Below, piece by piece: positions 28,180 to 36,196 of a stretch of 64,000 bases of DNA. Under the pieces are notes generated by a model, which searched no databases, had not been told where the DNA came from, and saw only the letters and a list, made by a program, of their open reading frames with translations. Positions within the stretch are counted from its first letter, which is position 1. Each line of letters starts with the position of its first letter. Source of the stretch: an uncultured Croceitalea sp. (lineage in GTDB: Bacteria > Bacteroidota > Bacteroidia > Flavobacteriales > Flavobacteriaceae); contig CANMOV010000001.1 of the NCBI GenBank assembly GCA_947499565.1, forward strand, positions 496,001 through 560,000. Direction: 5' to 3'. Made by a program: the position numbers and the translations under genes.

Positions 28180-28479
28180 TTAAATAAAGGAAGGAGCAGG
28201 AGGGGGTCTGCCAAAAAGGTAGAACTTAAATTCTGTAGTAATAGAAATACCTTTGTAAATAGTTGGTTGCTCCTGAATGCTAATGGTAGATTCTGGAACA
28301 AACTCAAAAGCATAAGCGAAATCAAAATCTTCTTGCTCATTTTCTAAACTGATAGCACAAACTGTACAATCTTGAGTTTCATTAGAATCATCATGGCAAT
28401 AAGAATGTACGGCAGATACCTTTATAAAAAGTAATGCTATAAAAAGAAAAATACCAAAAGATTGGGAAATTGACTTCAC
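28180..28479 (-). CDS. Small exported Cys/His protein upstream of the TonB receptor
   Basis: A 99-residue protein with a hydrophobic N-terminus (about 6-22) and a cluster HSYCHDDSNETQDCTVCAI (25-43) that holds two His, three Cys and a CxxC, a plausible metal site. The C-terminus is FGRPPPAPSF. It is first in the leftward locus, 42 bp ahead of the receptor. I do not know the family; the motif suggests metal sensing or delivery. Confidence 0.72.
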   Translation of the reverse strand: MKSISQSFGIFLFIALLFIKVSAVHSYCHDDSNETQDCTVCAISLENEQEDFDFAYAFEFVPESTISIQEQPTIYKGISITTEFKFYLFGRPPPAPSFI

Positions 28480-28532
28480 ATAGCAAAGCTAACTAAATTA
28501 GAATAACAGCATATGTTAATAAAATCACAAAT

Positions 28533-28835
28533 CTATTTAAGGAAAGAACCTAATCCCAACCGTCTCAACATCTTTTTTTCAAAAGCCCAGAAAAACTTGT
28601 GCTGTCCAAATAACCATCCAAAAAAGACCAGCAATACCTGATATAAAGGGAAAATTAAAAGGATTCGGATAGGCCAGTATATCCACCCAGAAACATTTTC
28701 TTTAGTAATACCAATTAACTCGGTTAGGGGAGCTGCAAGTTTTGCAGAAACACTTCCAGTAATTGCAAAAACAATAAAAATAATAACTATCTGAAAGTTG
28801 GATTCTATACCCCAGCGCTGTTTAAGTTTTTCCAT
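28533..28835 (-). CDS. DUF6787-like small membrane protein
   Basis: A 100-residue protein starting KLKQRWGIESNFQIVIIF, with two membrane helices (about 13-35 and 55-78) and a C-terminal FGQHKFFWAFEKKMLRRLG. I recognise it as a widespread flavobacterial family (DUF6787 by memory), sometimes mislabelled prolipoprotein diacylglyceryl transferase. Function unknown. Confidence 0.75.
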   Translation of the reverse strand: MEKLKQRWGIESNFQIVIIFIVFAITGSVSAKLAAPLTELIGITKENVSGWIYWPIRILLIFPLYQVLLVFFGWLFGQHKFFWAFEKKMLRRLGLGSFLK

Positions 28836-28865
28836 CGATTAATTTTCGATGGCAAATTTACAAGA

Positions 28866-29324
28866 TTATATCCGAGGTAAAAAAGGACCTAGCCTTTGAT
28901 TATATCTACGCTGAAAATATATGAAATAGTTATAAAGTTTATAGTTTACTTCATATCCATAATCAATCTGTGAGTCATAATTAATCTGTAACTCGTACAA
29001 ATTTGGATTAAATCTATTTGGCTGCAATACTCTTTGATTCCAATTTATAACAAGTAATTGGTTTCTACCTTCTAGAAAGGATTGCGAGTAATAGCCTTCT
29101 GGTCTTGCTATGCTTTGTAGCCAAGTATAAAAACCAGGTTCAATAATAATAATTTCATATTCTGTTTCGTCATTAGAAATCTCAACGGGTTCTTCGTTTC
29201 CAGATTCAAAAACTTGCTTTTCTTCATCAGAAATATTTAAAACTTCTTTTTGAGTGCCACATGAGCTTAAAATTAAAAAGAGAAATAAAATTGGCAGACC
29301 GGTACTTATAATGTTCTTTTTCAT
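28866..29324 (-). CDS. DUF6146-like lipoprotein
   Basis: A signal peptide ending FLILSSCGTQ (lipobox Cys22) is followed by an acidic linker and a compact C-terminal domain rich in Tyr, Asn and Arg (EGRNQLLVINWNQRVLQPNR; YNYFIYFQRRYNQ). I recognise a flavobacterial family (DUF6146 by memory). Function unknown. Codirectional with the DUF6787-like gene, 30 bp apart. Confidence 0.77.
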   Translation of the reverse strand: MKKNIISTGLPILFLFLILSSCGTQKEVLNISDEEKQVFESGNEEPVEISNDETEYEIIIIEPGFYTWLQSIARPEGYYSQSFLEGRNQLLVINWNQRVLQPNRFNPNLYELQINYDSQIDYGYEVNYKLYNYFIYFQRRYNQRLGPFLPRI

Positions 29325-29336
29325 GTAGTTAAAATA

Positions 29337-29369
29337 TAAAAAAAGCCGTTTAGAAAGTCTAAACGGCTT
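29337..29369 (-). terminator. Rho-independent terminator after the DUF937 gene
   Basis: A perfect 12-bp stem, AAGCCGTTTAGA / TCTAAACGGCTT, with a 3-nt loop. On the minus strand it is followed by a T-run, so it ends the leftward DUF937 transcript. Confidence 0.88.
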
Positions 29370-29391
29370 GTTAAATACTATTTATATGGAT

Positions 29392-30033
29392 TTATTTTCC
29401 AAATAATCCTCCTAGAAGTCCTCCAAGACCGCTTTTCTTTTGTCCACCTCCAGATAAAACCATTCCTGCTAAATCATCAATCACACTACCATCACCATCG
29501 GAATCCAAAAAGGTTTCAATTAGTGACTGTTGTTTATTAGCAGTTTTGTTACCTCCCATTAGTCCTCCTAAAAGACCACTTAATGCATCTGGACTGCTAA
29601 CATTTTGCTGTCTTGTTTGTTTTCCTAAATAACCAAGTAAAATTGGAGCAGCAATTTTAAGGATTTGCCCAATAGAACCCGCATCTATGCCAGATTTATT
29701 GCTTAAAGCATTTTCAACCTGTGGTTGTTTTGAACCAAATACATGACCTAAAATACCCGCGCCATCGTCCATTACAGATTGGTCTACGCCACCTCCAAAT
29801 AAACCGCCAAGGTTATCTAAAATACCGCCATCATGTTTTGAAGAAAGTGCATTCATTAAACCTTCAGCTCCACCAGGTGTCGAGGCATTTTTTTTCATTG
29901 CACCCATTAATAGCGGCATGGCCATGGCTAAGACATCCGCAGTTTTATTTTCTGATTGACCGGTTTGACCGGCTACACCACTAATTAGTTGTTTGCCCAT
30001 TGGGCTATTGATTAAATCTAGTAATCCTGACAT
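29392..30033 (-). CDS. DUF937-domain protein
   Basis: A 213-residue glycine-rich protein with the DUF937 pattern: LLDLINSPMGKQLISGVAGQ at the N-terminus, MAMPLLMGAMKKN, and a repeat-like DAGSIGQILKIAAPILLGYLGK in the middle, ending in GLGGLLGGLFGK. A DSDGDGS segment at about 175-181 looks like a calcium loop. DUF937 proteins are related to YidB-like proteins; the biological role is unknown. It has its own terminator. Confidence 0.85.
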   Translation of the reverse strand: MSGLLDLINSPMGKQLISGVAGQTGQSENKTADVLAMAMPLLMGAMKKNASTPGGAEGLMNALSSKHDGGILDNLGGLFGGGVDQSVMDDGAGILGHVFGSKQPQVENALSNKSGIDAGSIGQILKIAAPILLGYLGKQTRQQNVSSPDALSGLLGGLMGGNKTANKQQSLIETFLDSDGDGSVIDDLAGMVLSGGGQKKSGLGGLLGGLFGK

Positions 30034-30113
30034 TTTTTATATGTGTTTATTTTTATGACACACAATGTACAAAAAAGTCACCTTGCAAAGCTCTATTTTT
30101 GAGTGTATAATGA

Positions 30114-31067
30114 TTATTTAAATAGTTTAATAATTTGCTCTGCTAATTCTAATCCAATTCTATCCTGCGCTTCAGCGGTAGCTGCGCCAATATGTGGTGT
30201 GAGTGAAATGTTTGGGTGCATTAGAATCTTTATTTCTGGGTTTGGTTCAGATTCGAAAACGTCTAATCCGGCAAAAGCAACTTTATTAGACTCGAGAGCA
30301 TTCACCAATTCGACCTCATCGAGTGTTCCGCCACGAGCTGCATTTATAATTCCAACACCATCTTTCATAATTGAAAATTCTTTCTTACCAATCACATAAT
30401 CTTGTTGTGCAGGAACATGAATAGTAATAAAATTTGATTCTTTTAAAAGGCTGTTTAGTTCTGAACCTGCAAGTTTAAAAGTTAGTTTTTGACCATCATA
30501 AAAGTCTAAATTTATTTCAGTTTCTTTATTATGAAGGTCTGTGTACAAAACTTTCATACCAACCCCAAGAGCCAGTTTTGCAACTTCTTGTCCAATTCTT
30601 CCAAAACCGATAATACCAATTGTCTTACCTCTTAACTCGCTACCTGCGGCGTAAGACTTTTTTAATTGTTTAAATTTTGAATCGCCTTCTAAAGGCATAT
30701 TTCGGTTTGCATCATATAAAAAGCGAACGCCACCATACAAATGTGCAAACACTAATTCTGCAACTGAGGAAGAAGAAGCCGCTGGAGTATTAATTACATT
30801 AATGTTTTTTGATTTTGCATAGTCAACATCAATATTGTCCATTCCAACACCGCCACGACCAATCAATTTTAAGGTTGGACATGCATCAATTAAATTTTTC
30901 CGCACCTCTGTTGCACTGCGAACGAGAAGTCCATCAATTTGATGTTCGTTAATAAAATTCTCAAGTTGCTCTTGTGCTACCTTGGTTGTTATAATTTCAA
31001 ATCCTGAACTTTTAAGCTTTTCAACGCCAGATTCAGAAATACCATCATTAGCTAAAATTTTCGCCAT
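30114..31067 (-). CDS. serA: D-2-hydroxyacid dehydrogenase, probable D-3-phosphoglycerate dehydrogenase
   Basis: First committed step of serine synthesis. A Rossmann motif GIIGFGRIGQEVAKLA binds NAD, RGGTLDEVELVNALE carries the catalytic Arg and Glu region, and TPHIGAATAEAQ holds the catalytic His. At 317 residues it is the short type without an ACT domain. The position directly behind serC (6 bp) supports the serine pathway over other 2-hydroxyacids. Confidence 0.92.
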   Translation of the reverse strand: MAKILANDGISESGVEKLKSSGFEIITTKVAQEQLENFINEHQIDGLLVRSATEVRKNLIDACPTLKLIGRGGVGMDNIDVDYAKSKNINVINTPAASSSSVAELVFAHLYGGVRFLYDANRNMPLEGDSKFKQLKKSYAAGSELRGKTIGIIGFGRIGQEVAKLALGVGMKVLYTDLHNKETEINLDFYDGQKLTFKLAGSELNSLLKESNFITIHVPAQQDYVIGKKEFSIMKDGVGIINAARGGTLDEVELVNALESNKVAFAGLDVFESEPNPEIKILMHPNISLTPHIGAATAEAQDRIGLELAEQIIKLFK

Positions 31068-31073
31068 CTAATA

Positions 31074-32138
31074 TTATCCTTTACGTTCTAATTCACTCAT
31101 AATATCTACCAAGGTGCCAACACTCTCTAGTGATAAAGCGTTGTACATAGAAGCTCTGTATCCACCTACAGACCGGTGACCATTAATTCCATTAATACCT
31201 GCTTCTTTACAGTTTTTATCAAAAGTTTCTTTTAATGTATCATCCGTAATATTAAAAGTAGCATTCATATTGGAACGATCTTCTTTTGCTGCAAATCCAG
31301 AGAATACAGGATTTAAATCAATTTCTGAATAGATAAGACTAGCTTTCTTCTCATTAATTTCTTCTATAGCTGCTATACCTCCTAAATCTTTTAACCATTG
31401 CATGGTTAACATGGAAACATATACTGGAAAAACGGGTGGAGTATTAAACATACTGTCCTTAGAAATATGTGTTTTATAATCCAGCATAGAAGGAATTTTT
31501 CTTGAAACCTTCCCTAAAATATCATCCTTAACGACCACTAGTGTAGTTCCTGCTGGACCCATATTTTTTTGGGCACCAGCATAAATTAAATCAAATTGAG
31601 AAAAATCCATTTGGCGCGAAAAAATATCGGAACTCATGTCGCAGACTAATGGACAATCTACTTTAGGAAATTGCTTTAGTTGTGTTCCAAAAATGGTATT
31701 GTTTGATGTTAAGTGGAAATAATCTAAGCCAGCGGGAACTTCGTACCCTTTTGGTATAAAATTAAAATTTTGTTCTTGTGAAGAAGCAACTTCTATGATA
31801 TCACCAAATAATCGCGCTTCTTTTATAGCTTTTAAACTCCAAGTACCCGTATTTACATATCCGGCTCTTTTCTCCAATAGGTTGTAAGCAATTGCTAAGA
31901 ATTGCATACTGGCTCCACCTTGCAAGAATAAAGCAGTATATCCTTTACCATTTAAGCCTAGTAGTTCTAGCGTTAGAGAACGTGCCGTTTCCATAATTTC
32001 TACAAAAGCGGGACTTCGGTGAGATATTTCTATTAATGATAGTCCGCTACCATCTAACTCAATCACAGCTTCTGCTGCTTTTTTCATTACTTCTTGTGGA
32101 AGAATACATGGACCTGCACTAAAATTATGTTTTTTCAT
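31074..32138 (-). CDS. serC: Phosphoserine aminotransferase
   Basis: PLP enzyme that converts 3-phosphohydroxypyruvate to phosphoserine. NFSAGPCILPQEV opens the protein, GGASMQFL binds the phosphate of PLP, AGAQKNMGPAGTTLV carries the Schiff-base lysine, and NGINGHRSVGGYRASMYNA closes it, all standard for SerC. 354 residues. It overlaps no neighbour but is 6 bp from serA. Confidence 0.97.
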   Translation of the reverse strand: MKKHNFSAGPCILPQEVMKKAAEAVIELDGSGLSLIEISHRSPAFVEIMETARSLTLELLGLNGKGYTALFLQGGASMQFLAIAYNLLEKRAGYVNTGTWSLKAIKEARLFGDIIEVASSQEQNFNFIPKGYEVPAGLDYFHLTSNNTIFGTQLKQFPKVDCPLVCDMSSDIFSRQMDFSQFDLIYAGAQKNMGPAGTTLVVVKDDILGKVSRKIPSMLDYKTHISKDSMFNTPPVFPVYVSMLTMQWLKDLGGIAAIEEINEKKASLIYSEIDLNPVFSGFAAKEDRSNMNATFNITDDTLKETFDKNCKEAGINGINGHRSVGGYRASMYNALSLESVGTLVDIMSELERKG

Positions 32139-32245
32139 CTATGGTTGTTTGCTGTCCCATATGCTTAATGGGATGGTTCAGTATCAAAAAAATTAAGTGG
32201 TAAAGGTCTTAAAATTTCGGAGAAGTAAAAACAGGAAAAAATAAT

Positions 32246-33292
32246 TTAAAGATTTAGAAGAAATTGTATGGTATCTACACCATCTGCATAATCATTTAAA
32301 CTAGGTTTTTGAGTAGCACCAAATGGAATAGAATTTTCAATTGCGTTATTCGACACAACACATTGCAATAGCTTATTTTGCTCCTTAAGCTTCTCTTTTA
32401 GTTGAGCTAGCGTATTATAATGTTCATAGTAAAGGGTGCCTATGGGGGAGCCATAGCGCTCATCTTCCTTTAAAAGTAGAAAATTATTATCGTATAACTT
32501 AAAATCAGACATTAGGTAAACCGCTTTGTTATAATCGTAATTATTTGCATACTTACTAGTGTTGATTACACTATCATATTCGAAGATGGATTCGAAGAAA
32601 TACGCAAAATCATACCCTGCAGGGACAAATAGCTTAGAAACACTGCGACAACCTAATCCAAAATACCTAAAAATATCTTCCCCTAATGGTTTTAGATCTT
32701 CCTTAGACTCATTCCCAGATAAAATAGCAACAGAGTTTCTATTTTTTCTAATAATATTAGGATGTTTTCCAAAGTAATACTCAAAATAGCGACCAGTGTT
32801 ATTACTGCCGGTCGCAATTACAGCATCAAATTCTTCCAATTGCTCTTCTGTAAATGTTATGCAGTTTGATAATGCTTTGTCACAATGAATAAGATAGTCG
32901 GCTAAAAAAGGCAGTAATACCTTGTCATTTGATGATAATTTGGCAATTACCTTGTGTCCAGTTAACAAAACACAAATAAAATCATGAAAGCCTACAAGCG
33001 GAATATTTCCTGCCATTATAATTGCAACCGTCTTTTTTGACGGATTTGAACTTTCTTTATATGCAGATAACCAATTTGCTAAGTTGTCTTCAGTTAGCAG
33101 TTCTCCCCATTGTTTTAGGGCAAAAAGGACATTACTTTCTGTGAACCAACCATTTTGATGTCCAGCTTGTGCAATGGTATTCTTTAATCGCTCGCCCCAG
33201 ACTGTTGTGTTTTGATCATTATTATCACAAAAATCAACAAGAAAGTTACCGAGTTTAACAAAAGCTTGCAAAATATGGCTGTCTACTGTCAT
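32246..33292 (-). CDS. LuxC-like acyl-CoA reductase
   Basis: Belongs to the LuxC/aldehyde dehydrogenase-like reductases that turn acyl-CoA into fatty aldehyde with NADPH. The active-site region GLGCRSVSKL has Cys215, IIMAGNIPLVGFHDF and ATGSNNTGRYF are typical. At 348 residues it is shorter than LuxC from luminous bacteria (about 480). There are no lux genes nearby; in Bacteroidota the physiological product is not known. It sits upstream of serC-serA and diverges from a ferredoxin gene. Confidence 0.85.
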   Translation of the reverse strand: MTVDSHILQAFVKLGNFLVDFCDNNDQNTTVWGERLKNTIAQAGHQNGWFTESNVLFALKQWGELLTEDNLANWLSAYKESSNPSKKTVAIIMAGNIPLVGFHDFICVLLTGHKVIAKLSSNDKVLLPFLADYLIHCDKALSNCITFTEEQLEEFDAVIATGSNNTGRYFEYYFGKHPNIIRKNRNSVAILSGNESKEDLKPLGEDIFRYFGLGCRSVSKLFVPAGYDFAYFFESIFEYDSVINTSKYANNYDYNKAVYLMSDFKLYDNNFLLLKEDERYGSPIGTLYYEHYNTLAQLKEKLKEQNKLLQCVVSNNAIENSIPFGATQKPSLNDYADGVDTIQFLLNL

Positions 33293-33297
33293 TATAT

Positions 33298-33328
33298 TTG
33301 TACACTAAATTAGTGGGGTTTATTTTTG
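33298..33328 (+). promoter_or_regulatory. Consensus promoter of the ferredoxin gene
   Basis: TTG at 33298-33300, a 20-bp spacer and TATTTTTG at 33321-33328 give a full match to the Bacteroidota housekeeping promoter. The distance to the ATG at 33380 leaves a leader of about 45 nt. Confidence 0.72.
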
Positions 33329-33379
33329 TGCAAAAATAAGCGAAGCTGAATCTAGTTCAGCACAAGAAAAAGAAAATTT

Positions 33380-33733
33380 ATGGCAATTATTATAACTGAT
33401 GAATGTATAAATTGTGGAGCATGCGAGCCAGAATGCCCAAATACAGCAATTTATGAAGGTGCTGATGAATGGCGATATAGTGACGGGACATCACTTACAG
33501 GAGATGTTGTTTTGCCAAATGGGAAAAGCGTTAATGCTGATGAAGTACAGGAGCCCATAAGCGACGAGGTGTATTATATTTCACCGGATAAGTGTACGGA
33601 ATGTATGGGCTTTCATGAAGAGCCTCAATGCGCTGCCGTTTGTCCCGTAGATTGTTGTGTTCCAGATGAAGATGTGGTGGAAACAGAAGAAGAACTTCTT
33701 GGAAAGCAGAAGTTTATGCATCCAGATGGATAA
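33380..33733 (+). CDS. 2[4Fe-4S] ferredoxin
   Basis: The first cluster motif is Cys9-Cys12-Cys15...Cys19-Pro ([12 protein letters not shown]), the second is Cys72-Cys75, then eight residues, Cys84 and Cys88-Pro, followed by a CC pair. The long second spacer marks the Allochromatium-type dicluster ferredoxins. 117 residues, cytoplasmic electron carrier. It has its own promoter and terminator and is divergent from the LuxC-like reductase, which could be a redox partner, although that enzyme normally uses NADPH. Confidence 0.94.
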   Translation: MAIIITDECINCGACEPECPNTAIYEGADEWRYSDGTSLTGDVVLPNGKSVNADEVQEPISDEVYYISPDKCTECMGFHEEPQCAAVCPVDCCVPDEDVVETEEELLGKQKFMHPDG

Positions 33734-33756
33734 GATTTAAAAAACAATTAATTTAG

Positions 33757-33783
33757 CCCGAATCTAATTGGTTCGGGTTTTTT
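33757..33783 (+). terminator. Terminator after the ferredoxin gene
   Basis: Stem CCCGAA / TTCGGG (33757-33762 with 33772-33777), then T6. An ATG follows immediately at 33784. Confidence 0.82.
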
Positions 33784-33909
33784 ATGGGAGATGATCAAGA
33801 GTATAAAGGGGTTTGGAAAAATATTGGATGTTTTTTATCAGCATTAGCAATATTTGGCATCCTGGCTGTGCTTATAATTCTAGGGTACCTATTTTTTACA
33901 GGATTTTAA
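33784..33909 (+). CDS. Possible 41-residue single-helix membrane peptide
   Basis: ATG at 33784 to TAA at 33907-33909. The protein has a short charged head (MGDDQEYKGVWKN) and one hydrophobic helix (about 15-38). The composition looks like a real membrane peptide, but the ATG directly follows a terminator T-run, so translation would need readthrough or an unusual start of transcription. Convergent with the receiver gene 2 bp away. Confidence 0.4.
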   Translation: MGDDQEYKGVWKNIGCFLSALAIFGILAVLIILGYLFFTGF

Positions 33910-33911
33910 TA

Positions 33912-34349
33912 CTATGCTGTTTTAGAGATAACAGGAAGGTTCCTTCTCTTATAAAGTATTTTAAGCTGCTGATAAACTAAGTCCTCTTTCTTTAATGGCT
34001 TACTTATATGCCTGCGGACACATCTATGGTATAATATTTCGCAATTAAGGTGCTCAGAAATGCTAGAACTTATTATGTAAATACTTAGCTTAGAAGGATC
34101 AACGTTAAGTTCTGAAATAACTTCTAAAAAATCTGGACCATTCAATTCTGGCATATCTAAATCAATGAGCAATAAAACCTTTTGCTCAGCCATAATGTCT
34201 CTAATGAGATTTTTTAAGCCTTGTACCGGGTTATGGTAATTCTTAATCTCTTGCGAAATACTTAATTTCTCTATGATTCTAGAATGCAGTTTACCAACAA
34301 TCTTGCTGTCATCTATAACGTAGGCTATGTCAAAGTAATTCTTAAACAT
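33912..34349 (-). CDS. Stand-alone response-regulator receiver protein
   Basis: A 145-residue receiver domain: acidic pair Asp13/Asp14, phosphorylation site Asp63 in LLIDLDMPELNG, a Ser/Thr switch in YIISSS and Lys in HISKPLKK. No output domain and no kinase gene nearby, so it is an orphan CheY-like protein fed by an unlinked kinase. Such receivers are common in Bacteroidota. Confidence 0.88.
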   Translation of the reverse strand: MFKNYFDIAYVIDDSKIVGKLHSRIIEKLSISQEIKNYHNPVQGLKNLIRDIMAEQKVLLLIDLDMPELNGPDFLEVISELNVDPSKLSIYIISSSISEHLNCEILYHRCVRRHISKPLKKEDLVYQQLKILYKRRNLPVISKTA

Positions 34350-34452
34350 ATTGAAATTGGGGGTTTTGAAAGATTATTAACAATAAAAACCTTTAAAATA
34401 TTGTTCAAAAACCCTAAATAATATTTGATTCTTATTATTTTTCACTTTCATC

Positions 34453-34486
34453 TTGTTTTCAAGGCGAAAACTTCACCATATATTTG
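34453..34486 (+). promoter_or_regulatory. Promoter of ychF
   Basis: TTG at 34453-34455, a 23-bp spacer and TATATTTG at 34479-34486, 18 bp before the ATG. Spacing is at the long end of the accepted range. Confidence 0.55.
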
Positions 34487-34504
34487 CAGCCTTAAAACCT
34501 TAAG

Positions 34505-35599
34505 ATGAAAGCTGGAATCGTAGGATTGCCAAATGTTGGTAAATCCACTCTTTTTAATTGTTTGTCCAATGCAAAAGCGCAAAGCGCCAATTTTCCGTTT
34601 TGTACTATAGAGCCTAATATAGGTGTGGTTAATGTCCCAGACTCAAGATTAGAGAAGTTAGAGTCATTGGTGAATCCGGAAAAGGTAATTCCTGCAACGG
34701 TGGAAATAGTAGATATAGCAGGTTTGGTAAAAGGCGCTAGCAAAGGGGAAGGTCTTGGCAATCAATTCCTGGGAAATATTAGAGAGACCGATGCGATACT
34801 TCATGTTTTACGCTGTTTTGATAATGACAATATTGTTCATGTAGACGGTTCTGTAGATCCTATTCGAGATAAGGAAACTATTGATATGGAACTGCAGCTT
34901 AAAGACTTGGAGAGTGTTGAAAAGAAATTAGACAAGGTAAAACGTTCTGCTAAGACAGGTAATAAAGAGGCACAGAAGGAAGAAGCAGTTTTAATTGCTT
35001 TAAAAGAAGGACTAGAATCTGGAAAATCTGTAAGAGCTATAGCAATTAGCGAAGATAGTAAAGTCGAATATGTGAAACCTTTGCAATTGATTACAGATAA
35101 ACCTGTAATGTATGTTTGTAATGTAGATGAAGATGGGGCTGTAAATGGGAATGCCTATGTAGAAAAGGTAAAAACAGCAGTTGCAAATGAAAATGCAGAA
35201 GTTATTTTTCTGGCTGTTGGCACCGAAGCTGATATTACAGAATTAGAAACTTTTGATGAAAGACAAATGTTCCTAGAAGATTTAGGTCTTTCTGAACCAG
35301 GCTCAGGAAAGCTTATTCGAGGAGCATATAAGCTTTTGAATTTAGAGACGTATTTTACCGCGGGAGTTAAGGAAGTGCGGGCTTGGACAATTCCGGTTGG
35401 AGCTACAGCACCTCAGGCTGCAGGGGTAATTCATACAGATTTTGAAAAAGGATTTATTCGTGCTGAAGTAATTGCATATAATGACTATGTGCACTACGGA
35501 AGTGAGGTTAAAGTTAAAGAAGCAGGTAAAATGCGCGTTGAAGGCAAAGAGTATATTGTTAAAGATGGAGATGTAATGCACTTTAGGTTTAATGTCTAA
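34505..35599 (+). CDS. ychF: Obg-like redox-regulated ATPase
   Basis: A TRAFAC P-loop protein: G1 motif GLPNVGKST (7-15), G3 DIAGLVKGAS, and the YchF-specific ANFPFCTIEPN and EVRAWTIPVGATAPQAAGVIH regions with a C-terminal TGS-like domain (VKEAGKMRVEGKEYIVKDGD). 364 residues is exact for the family. It binds ATP in preference to GTP and associates with ribosomes. Monocistronic with its own promoter. Confidence 0.97.
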   Translation: MKAGIVGLPNVGKSTLFNCLSNAKAQSANFPFCTIEPNIGVVNVPDSRLEKLESLVNPEKVIPATVEIVDIAGLVKGASKGEGLGNQFLGNIRETDAILHVLRCFDNDNIVHVDGSVDPIRDKETIDMELQLKDLESVEKKLDKVKRSAKTGNKEAQKEEAVLIALKEGLESGKSVRAIAISEDSKVEYVKPLQLITDKPVMYVCNVDEDGAVNGNAYVEKVKTAVANENAEVIFLAVGTEADITELETFDERQMFLEDLGLSEPGSGKLIRGAYKLLNLETYFTAGVKEVRAWTIPVGATAPQAAGVIHTDFEKGFIRAEVIAYNDYVHYGSEVKVKEAGKMRVEGKEYIVKDGDVMHFRFNV

Positions 35600-35653
35600 T
35601 TTGTATGATGTTTTTTATTATACTATCTTAACTAAGCTAATTTTAAAACCGCT

Positions 35654-36040
35654 ATGAAATCTATAGGCTCCTTTTTAGTAATACTCTTTTTAATTCTTAG
35701 TTGTTCTAGTTCAGATTCAAGCGGAGGCGAGGAGTCTATGGTAGTAGTTCCTACGGTAACCACAAATGCGGTATCAAATATTACTATTAATTCGGCTATT
35801 TCTGGAGGAAATATTTCTAGCAATGGTGGTGGTAGTATAATTCGAAAAGGAGTGTGCTGGAGCATCACAGAGAATCCAACCATTGCAGATAACCGAACCC
35901 AAGAAGATACATTAGATGCTATTTTCACAAGTAATGTAGAGAGCCTAAATCCAGGAACAACATATTTCTTACGAGCTTATGCTAGCAATAGCGCTGGTGT
36001 AGCTTATGGAGCTCAAATAACTTTTACTACGCTTCAATAG
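35654..36040 (+). CDS. Small lipoprotein with fibronectin III-like domain
   Basis: A signal peptide ends LFLILSCSSSDSSGG (lipobox Cys17). The mature part is one beta domain with ISGGNISSNGGGSIIRKGVCWS and LNPGTTYFLRAYASNSAGVAYG, the pattern of a fibronectin III-like module repeated many times in larger Bacteroidota surface proteins; here there is a single copy. Surface binding or a decoy fragment are both possible. A terminator follows. Confidence 0.78.
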   Translation: MKSIGSFLVILFLILSCSSSDSSGGEESMVVVPTVTTNAVSNITINSAISGGNISSNGGGSIIRKGVCWSITENPTIADNRTQEDTLDAIFTSNVESLNPGTTYFLRAYASNSAGVAYGAQITFTTLQ

Positions 36041-36056
36041 CATATAAATTTTAATC

Positions 36057-36092
36057 ATAGGAAAAAGAGTATTTAGTTTTTAGCCTATTTTT
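36057..36092 (+). terminator. Probable terminator after the lipoprotein gene
   Basis: Stem ATAGG-AAAAA / TTTTT-AG-CCTAT with a 2-nt bulge, followed by T5. Confidence 0.55.
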
Positions 36093-36098
36093 AAAACT

Positions 36099-36127
36099 AT
36101 CAACAATCCTTTGCTGCTTTTGTTGAT
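36099..36127 (+). promoter_or_regulatory. Second hairpin upstream of parE
   Basis: A perfect 8-bp inverted repeat ATCAACAA / TTGTTGAT with a 13-nt loop, 69 bp before the parE start. It could be a regulator site or a leader structure; no T-run of terminator type follows. Confidence 0.4.
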
Positions 36128-36196
36128 TACTTTCCTTAGCTTACATTTTGATTTTTCCCCCTAAATTCTATATTAGCGAGGATAATCCAGTTTTTA

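Noticed and set aside
28158-28340. Leftward 60-codon frame overlapping the Cys/His protein
   Set aside because: It shares the DNA of the better-supported 99-residue exported protein and is leucine-rich by frame shift.
28504-28518. TAACAGCATATGTTA as a Zur or Fur box
   Set aside because: Arms are only five bases and do not match a known box; kept out of the feature list.
32246-33292. Bioluminescence gene cluster around the LuxC-like reductase
   Set aside because: No luxD, A, B or E; only the reductase family is shared.
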